Positions 59,211-64,000 of a DNA stretch of 64,000 nt are shown piece by piece; position 1 is the first letter of the stretch, and the number at the start of each line of letters is the position of its first letter. A model generated the notes under the pieces. The model made no database searches. It worked only from the letters and a program-made list of their open reading frames with translations, and had not been told where the DNA came from. This DNA is from Bidens hawaiensis (lineage: Eukaryota > Streptophyta > Magnoliopsida > Asterales > Asteraceae). The stretch covers positions 62,001 through 126,000 of the forward strand of contig JAIQDT010014352.1 in NCBI GenBank assembly GCA_021521415.1. Reading direction: 5' to 3'. The position numbers and the translations under genes were made by a program.

Positions 59211-60251
59211 TTATGATTAAACAAAAATTCAGTCAGACGAGTTATGATATTAAGCCTTTTACTAACGAAAATCAGTCCAGCATTAAAGCTGAAACAGTAA
59301 GTCTACTAAAACCAAGAGCATTTGATACCATCATATGAAAGTTGTTGCAGCAACAAAAGAAAACACATGTCATTAAGGGAAACTATAATAGAAAATATTG
59401 CAACAATATCTTAACATAACATAAATGCATGGTAACATAGAACATGTCCCATTAACATGAACAAATTTCTCATGAAAATTGAAATGAAGACAAAATATGA
59501 ACAAATTAAATATCCAAGACTCTTTAGCAACCCAATTAGTTAAAGATTAATCCTTTAGCAAACATATTAGTTAAAAGATTAATCCTTTAACAAACATGGT
59601 ACTAGGTGATGATTGACAGGTTTTGTTTAGACAAATTTTCTAGCAAAAACTTGTTCAAAGAACGACCATGGTGGTTCCCATGGTTACGTGTGAGATGGGG
59701 TTAGGTGGGCGATGGAAGGGTTAAGGGTCGCATTCATACACACGGAGATACATACCCATCTCTATGAACCCAATTGCCATCGCCATCGGTGGGGTCGGCG
59801 AAGATAGTAACCCAATGTTCGTCACTTGGTTGGTGTATTGTACTGCACTGCTACCACCAAATACATTTCCAAGAAAAGTTGATTTGATTTGGCATTTCTT
59901 CGCATATGATTGCATTAGTCGTGGCTTAATAATAAAGTAACTAATGAATTTGATTATTATTAAAGGAACAGCAACCCAAACTAATCACAATGTAATAGGG
60001 TGTGGTTCATTAATATGGAGATGATTTTAAATAAAGGCAATAGGCGAGCAATGTTAAAGCCTAAAGTGTAGTACATGAAGAACCATTTACAAAAAAAAAC
60101 ATCCTTTATTTAAAAAAAAAAAGGAAGTGTTTTATTACATTACAAAAACAGAACATCAAAACACAACATTCACAGTATCTCACATCACAACATTAATAAC
60201 ACAACGTAGTATACTAACAAACTTATTAACCACCTAACTAGGTCCATATTA
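59211..60251. other. AT-rich intergenic stretch
   Basis: No convincing gene. A direct repeat (TTAGTTAAAGATTAATCCTT-like) occurs twice at about 59537-59598. A 64-codon minus ORF (59721-59915) is not recognised and has no support beyond being open. Confidence 0.6.
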
Positions 60252-60257
60252 TTTATT
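60252..60257 (-). terminator. Poly(A) signal of the LEA/SBP65-like gene
   Basis: The minus strand reads AATAAA about 45 bases after the stop codon. Confidence 0.6.
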
Positions 60258-60301
60258 CATGGCTTAATATCTTTGCTGTTGCCCTTGTATTTTTTCTTGG
60301 T

Positions 60302-62786
60302 TCATACTCGATAATAACCAGTCTGTTCTTTGTATGCTTTCTTGGTTTCCTTGGCACCTTGATTCTTGAAATCGACTGTAACCGTCTCTCGTTCGACCAC
60401 AATGTCTGGCCCGACACTAGCTCCAACATCATCGGTCCGGACCCCATATCCTGTTGTGTCACGCTCCGCTCTATTCCCGGCATATTCTTTGGCAGCCTCA
60501 CCAACAGCACTGGCAGTTCCTTTTGTTGTGTCACTAGCAAACTCAGCCGCACCACGTCCTGCATCTGCTGCCACACCAACAGCCCCGGCAGTTGCTTTTG
60601 CCGTGCCGGCAGCAAGGTCAGCCGCACTGCGCCCAGTAGCCAAAGCCGCGTCCGTAACTGCACCCGCCACCATGCGGGCAGCCCCAGCTGTAGTTTTTGT
60701 CGCGTCAACAGCAAGCTCAGCCGCCCCGCGCCCGGCTGCAAAAGCAGCGTCCGCTGCCATGCCAACAGCCCCCGCAGTTGCTTTTGTGGTGCCTACAGCA
60801 AGGTCGGCCGCACCTCGTCCAGCAGCCAACACGGCATCCGTCGCCGCACCCGCCACCATGCCAGCGGCTCCGACAGTTGCTTTTGTTGTGCCAACAGCAA
60901 GATCAGTTGCACCATGTTCAGCAGCCAAAGCGGCGTCCGCTGCCACACCCGCCACCGTGCCAACAGCCCCGGCGGTAGCTTTAGCCGTGTCAATAGCTAG
61001 CTCAGCTGCACCACGTCCTGCAGCCATACCTGCTTCCGCGGCCATACCCGCGGCCGATCCTACAGCCCCAGCAGTTGCTTTTCCGGTTTCCAGCGCTATG
61101 TCTTTACCTGTAACCGCCACATCCACCGCTGTACCATATGTTTTATTAGCAACAGCTTCCGTAGCTCGAGCCGTACCCTCGATTACTACCCCAACACCTT
61201 CATTCAAAGTTTCCATCGACTCGGTCAAACCCTCTGCTGTCCCACTAGCCAACTCGGCCGCACCCCACCCAGCCGCTTTAGCGGCTTCTTTCACCACTCC
61301 CACCCCCTTACCGACAACATTAGCAGTCGCTTTTCCACCAGCAACTACCCCTTTCTTACCCACATTAACCCCTTTCTTACCGACATCCACCACGGTATCA
61401 AACGTGCTTTTCGCAACATTTTCGGTCGCCAAAGCCGTACCCTCAACTAAAACTCCCACTCCCTCATTAAGAGTTTCCATCGACTCTGTCACACCCGCAG
61501 CTGTATCAGTCGCCAACTCGGCCGCACCCCACCCAGCAGCCAAAGTCGCATCTTTCGCCACACCGGCCGCCTTACCAACAAACTCGCCAGTAACGTCCTT
61601 ACCCGCAACTGCCTTCTCCCCAATATAACCCACCCCTTTCTTTCCAAGATCCGCCACTGCCCCAGCTGCTCCGAGTACCTTTCCTCCCACTACTTCCGCC
61701 CCCACAGCCGCGGTTTCGATAAGTCCACCAACGCCCATGTTAATACCTTCAACCGACTCCTTTACACCTTCTTGTGTCTCACTAGCCAACTCGGCCGCCC
61801 CTCGCCCAGCTGCCACGGTAGCTTCTTTCACAATACCCGCGGTGGTTTTACCGGTTTGCAACGTAATATCCTTCCCTTTCGCCATCGTTCCGCCAATGTA
61901 GCTTGCCCCTTTCTTGCCCGCATCCATCACCGTACCCGTTGCTCCAAGTGCTTTTTCGGCCACTATTTCCGCCCCAATAGCGGCACTTTCAATAACTCCG
62001 CCAACTCCTGAGTTAATACCTTCGATCGACTCTTTCAAACCTTCTTGTCTCGCTAGCCAACTCCGCCGCGCCCCACCCCGCAGCCAAAGCGGCATCTTTT
62101 GCCACCCCCGCCGCCTTGCCACCTAAGTCGACAGTTGTCTTAGCCGTATTCTTTCCGGTTCTGACAGCCATATCTTTACCCGTGGCCGTGGTTCCTCCTA
62201 AGTAACTCACCCCTCTTTTACCCGCGTCCACCACCGTATCCGCCAACCGGATTGCTGTCCCCGCCACCGCTTCCACTGCGGAAGCCGTGCCCTCAATCAC
62301 TCCCGAAACTCCATAGTTCAAATTCTCCATTGACTCCGCCACGCCCGTTGTCGCCTCACCAGCTAACTCGGCCGCCCCATATCCGGCCACCAAGGCGGCA
62401 TCCTTCGCCACACCCGCTGCCTTGCCGGCAAACTCGACAGTTTGACCAGCTGCGGGACGATACTCTTGAGCATACTGTCTTCTATCTTGAGCGTTATCTT
62501 TTTGAGTAACTCCATAATTCATATTCTTCTGCTGCTGTGCCGCTAAGGTTGCACCAGACTGGTTCTTTTTACCTTGTGCTTCATACTTCTGTGTTCTACT
62601 TTGATCCTTTATTCCACCAGCTGCAGTACCGTGAATGGTTTCAACGGCACGGTGAACTACAGCCGTAGAGCCCGGTGCGGGTTGGGCACCGGAATCCTTG
62701 ACGGTTAGTGATTCGTAATGAGCCACTTGAGGGAGCTCACCTTGATTACTCTTGTTCTCTTTTCTGATTAGCTGCTCTGAAGACAT
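60302..62786 (-). CDS. SBP65-like late-embryogenesis-abundant seed protein, frame broken by a 2-bp loss
   Basis: Start ATG 62786 (MSSEQLIRKENKSNQGELP), in an AAACC context and matching my memory of the N-terminus of seed biotin-containing protein SBP65; the frame is open 59 codons further upstream, but that part overlaps the putative TATA box. About 828 codons if the break is ignored, more than pea SBP65 as I remember it. The rest is alanine/glycine/valine-rich repeats: five long modules (GAAELA... ESMENLNYGV, EGTA) followed by six short ones (AAGRGAAELA.DT.KATAGAVG). No cysteine-rich, membrane or enzymatic motif. The C-terminus is charged (ERETVTVDF, then KEQTGYYRV). Near 62041-62052 the sequence CTTCTTGTCTC lacks two bases found in its sister repeat (CTTCTTGTGTCTC at about 61769), joining two frames. 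Members of this family accumulate in maturing seeds and can bind biotin; I cannot assign a biotinylated lysine. A pseudogene or a sequence error are both possible. Confidence 0.72.
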
Positions 62787-63011
62787 GGTTTCACGTTTAC
62801 TTTGGTTTGGTTTAATAATAATAATAATATATGGAAAGTAAGTGTGTGTGGAATATGTTGATAGTGTACTCGTAGATTCAAATATTTCACTTTTGTTTGA
62901 TGAGTTATATGGACATGTGAGTGAGGATTTAAATAAGTCATGTGTCAGTTTTTGGGTGTACATGATGAGGTAACGTGGAGGGACATGGGAGAGGAGAAGA
63001 GTACTGACTCA
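62787..63011 (-). promoter_or_regulatory. Putative promoter of the LEA/SBP65-like gene
   Basis: Minus-strand TATTTAAA lies at 62928-62935, 142 bp before the ATG. The ABRE-like core ACGTGG is at 62973-62978 and the GCN4/bZIP-type TGACTCA at 63005-63011. The two latter are typical of ABA- and seed-regulated genes. The assignment is by motif only. Confidence 0.45.
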
Positions 63012-64000
63012 GCTTTTGGTCGGTAAGTAATGCATATCGTTGAATCCATATATACAAACTAGCTTTAAGCTTGTTAAAAAACCACCATGTAATGTAACTT
63101 TATTTATTTATTTTCGTATTAACAGCCATTCGTAGTGGCGGATATAAATATAAATTTTAGGGGTAACGTTTGAAAATTTTTTTTACCGTATTTCATATAA
63201 TATAAACGAAACAAAAATTGAAGCACGAAACATGAGATGCAAATTTCTCATATACGGTTTTTTAAAGCTTGAAATTAAGCCATTACATCATGTTCTTTTA
63301 CTTTATCGAACATTTAACTATCGCTGCACAAATTTAAGCATTGTTTAAATACTTATTACCTATTTACTTACGCAAACCCGTATTGATAAGTTTCATTTTA
63401 GTAAAACATACTTCAACAGTTGCGGTTGCAACCGGTAAAACCAACGCTAGCTTCAATATCTGATAAACAAAGAAAACATGACATGCTTTCCGGTTTTCAC
63501 AATTACACGAGCAAGGTCACACATTCACCCAAATTTGAAAATGTATCATCTTCCTTTAATGTGTGATCACCCGAAATACACCATATTTTTCATTACTAAA
63601 ATCATTCGGATACATTTTCGAAAATGCCACTATCTTAGATATGTCAAACTTGGAAAATGAATCTCAAGATTTAAACCAGACACATTTTTTTAACAAACTA
63701 GTTAAAAACTCACTAAATCTATTTCCGAGTCTTGAATTTGCATATCCAAAACTGTTTTAAAATTCTTAACCTAAAAATGATGATTATGTTTGTTTCTGTA
63801 TGATGTTTCTCGTTCAAGCAAAAGGAAAAAAAAAGTTAATGAGTTCTATTTGCTTTGGACTATAAACTTTGTTTGGGCTTTATTTGATTTTAGCTTTTAA
63901 AATATGATATTCTCTTGAGCTTGTTTACACTTGAGTCTGTTTCTGTTTAATGTTTCTCGTTCAAACAAAAGAAAAAAAGATTTGTGTTTTTATTTGCTTT
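63012..64000. other. AT-rich upstream flank
   Basis: No gene supported. A roughly 60-bp direct repeat (TGTTTCTG.AT...GTTTCTCGTTCAA.CAAAAG) occurs at about 63790-63855 and 63938-64000. A short stretch around 63133-63175 (GTAGTGGCGGATATAAAT...TTAGGGGTAACG) resembles a common dispersed plant repeat, but I cannot classify it. ORFs at 63478 and 63563 look like chance. Confidence 0.55.

Noticed and set aside
59721..59915. A 64-codon ORF as an independent small gene
   Set aside because: No homology I recognise, no promoter or poly(A) context; kept only as a remark in the intergenic entry.
60366..61628. Long plus-strand ORF (420 codons) opposite the LEA/SBP65-like gene, and others at 60359, 60697 and 62252
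   Set aside because: Their composition (Ala/Pro/Thr/Ser runs) is the mirror of the GC-rich repeats of the minus-strand gene. They have no motif of their own.
62035..62055. An intron that would join the two frames of the LEA/SBP65-like gene
   Set aside because: The repeats continue directly across the site with only two bases missing; no GT...AG pair fits without removing conserved repeat sequence.

Overview
This is plant nuclear DNA and almost entirely LTR retrotransposon. The evidence is the primer-binding sites complementary to the plant initiator-Met tRNA (TGGTATCAGAGCC) and of the Athila/Tat TGGCG type, the CCHC gag knuckles, the Tekay-type chromodomains, the dual RNase H of a Tat element, and one low-copy plant gene, an SBP65-like seed LEA protein. 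A eudicot is clear. Asteraceae is my guess from general familiarity with such elements, not a demonstrated result. No prokaryotic features, CRISPR arrays, rRNAs or tRNAs were seen.

The left two thirds is a nested ('Russian doll') stack that can be read from target-site duplications (TSDs). A plus-strand Athila/Tat-type integrase relic (D, 5141-5889) is split by a complete Tat element on the minus strand (C, 5890-36270, 605-bp LTRs, TSD CTTAG). C is split between gag and protease by a plus-strand Tekay chromovirus (B, 13204-33674, TSD CTTTC/TTTTC). B is split in its RNase H by a second, minus-strand Tekay element (H, 17466-29917, 3.0-kb LTRs, TSD ACCGA). H is the best preserved: its gag-pol is one frame with three in-frame stops, and it carries an extra two-piece ORF upstream of gag. 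Left of the stack are a copia-like LTR end (1-438), a Tekay 5' half (A, 439-3974, same family as B) and a copia 3' end (3975-5140).

To the right, D is hit again by a coding-free element (E, 36293-43584, minus strand) whose 5' LTR is cut by an Athila-like element (F, 43585-51023, plus strand). Then come an orphan promoter-like block (51024-51863), a 309-bp second copy of F's protease (51864-52172), a truncated Athila-like element on the minus strand (G, 52173-57618) and a copia RT/RNase H relic (about 57740-59210).

The one host gene lies at 60302-62786 on the minus strand: an alanine-rich, highly repetitive LEA/SBP65-like seed protein with a poly(A) signal and with TATA-, ABRE- and GCN4-like boxes upstream. 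A 2-bp loss near 62045 breaks its frame.

The most unusual signal crosses element families. Three different LTRs, plus the orphan block, each carry several copies of a short CG-rich palindrome just upstream of a TATA box. The palindrome sequence is different in each family, but the layout is the same and the spacings often fall near 21 or 33 bp. The second strong lead is the acidic, membrane-segment-containing ORF upstream of gag in H.
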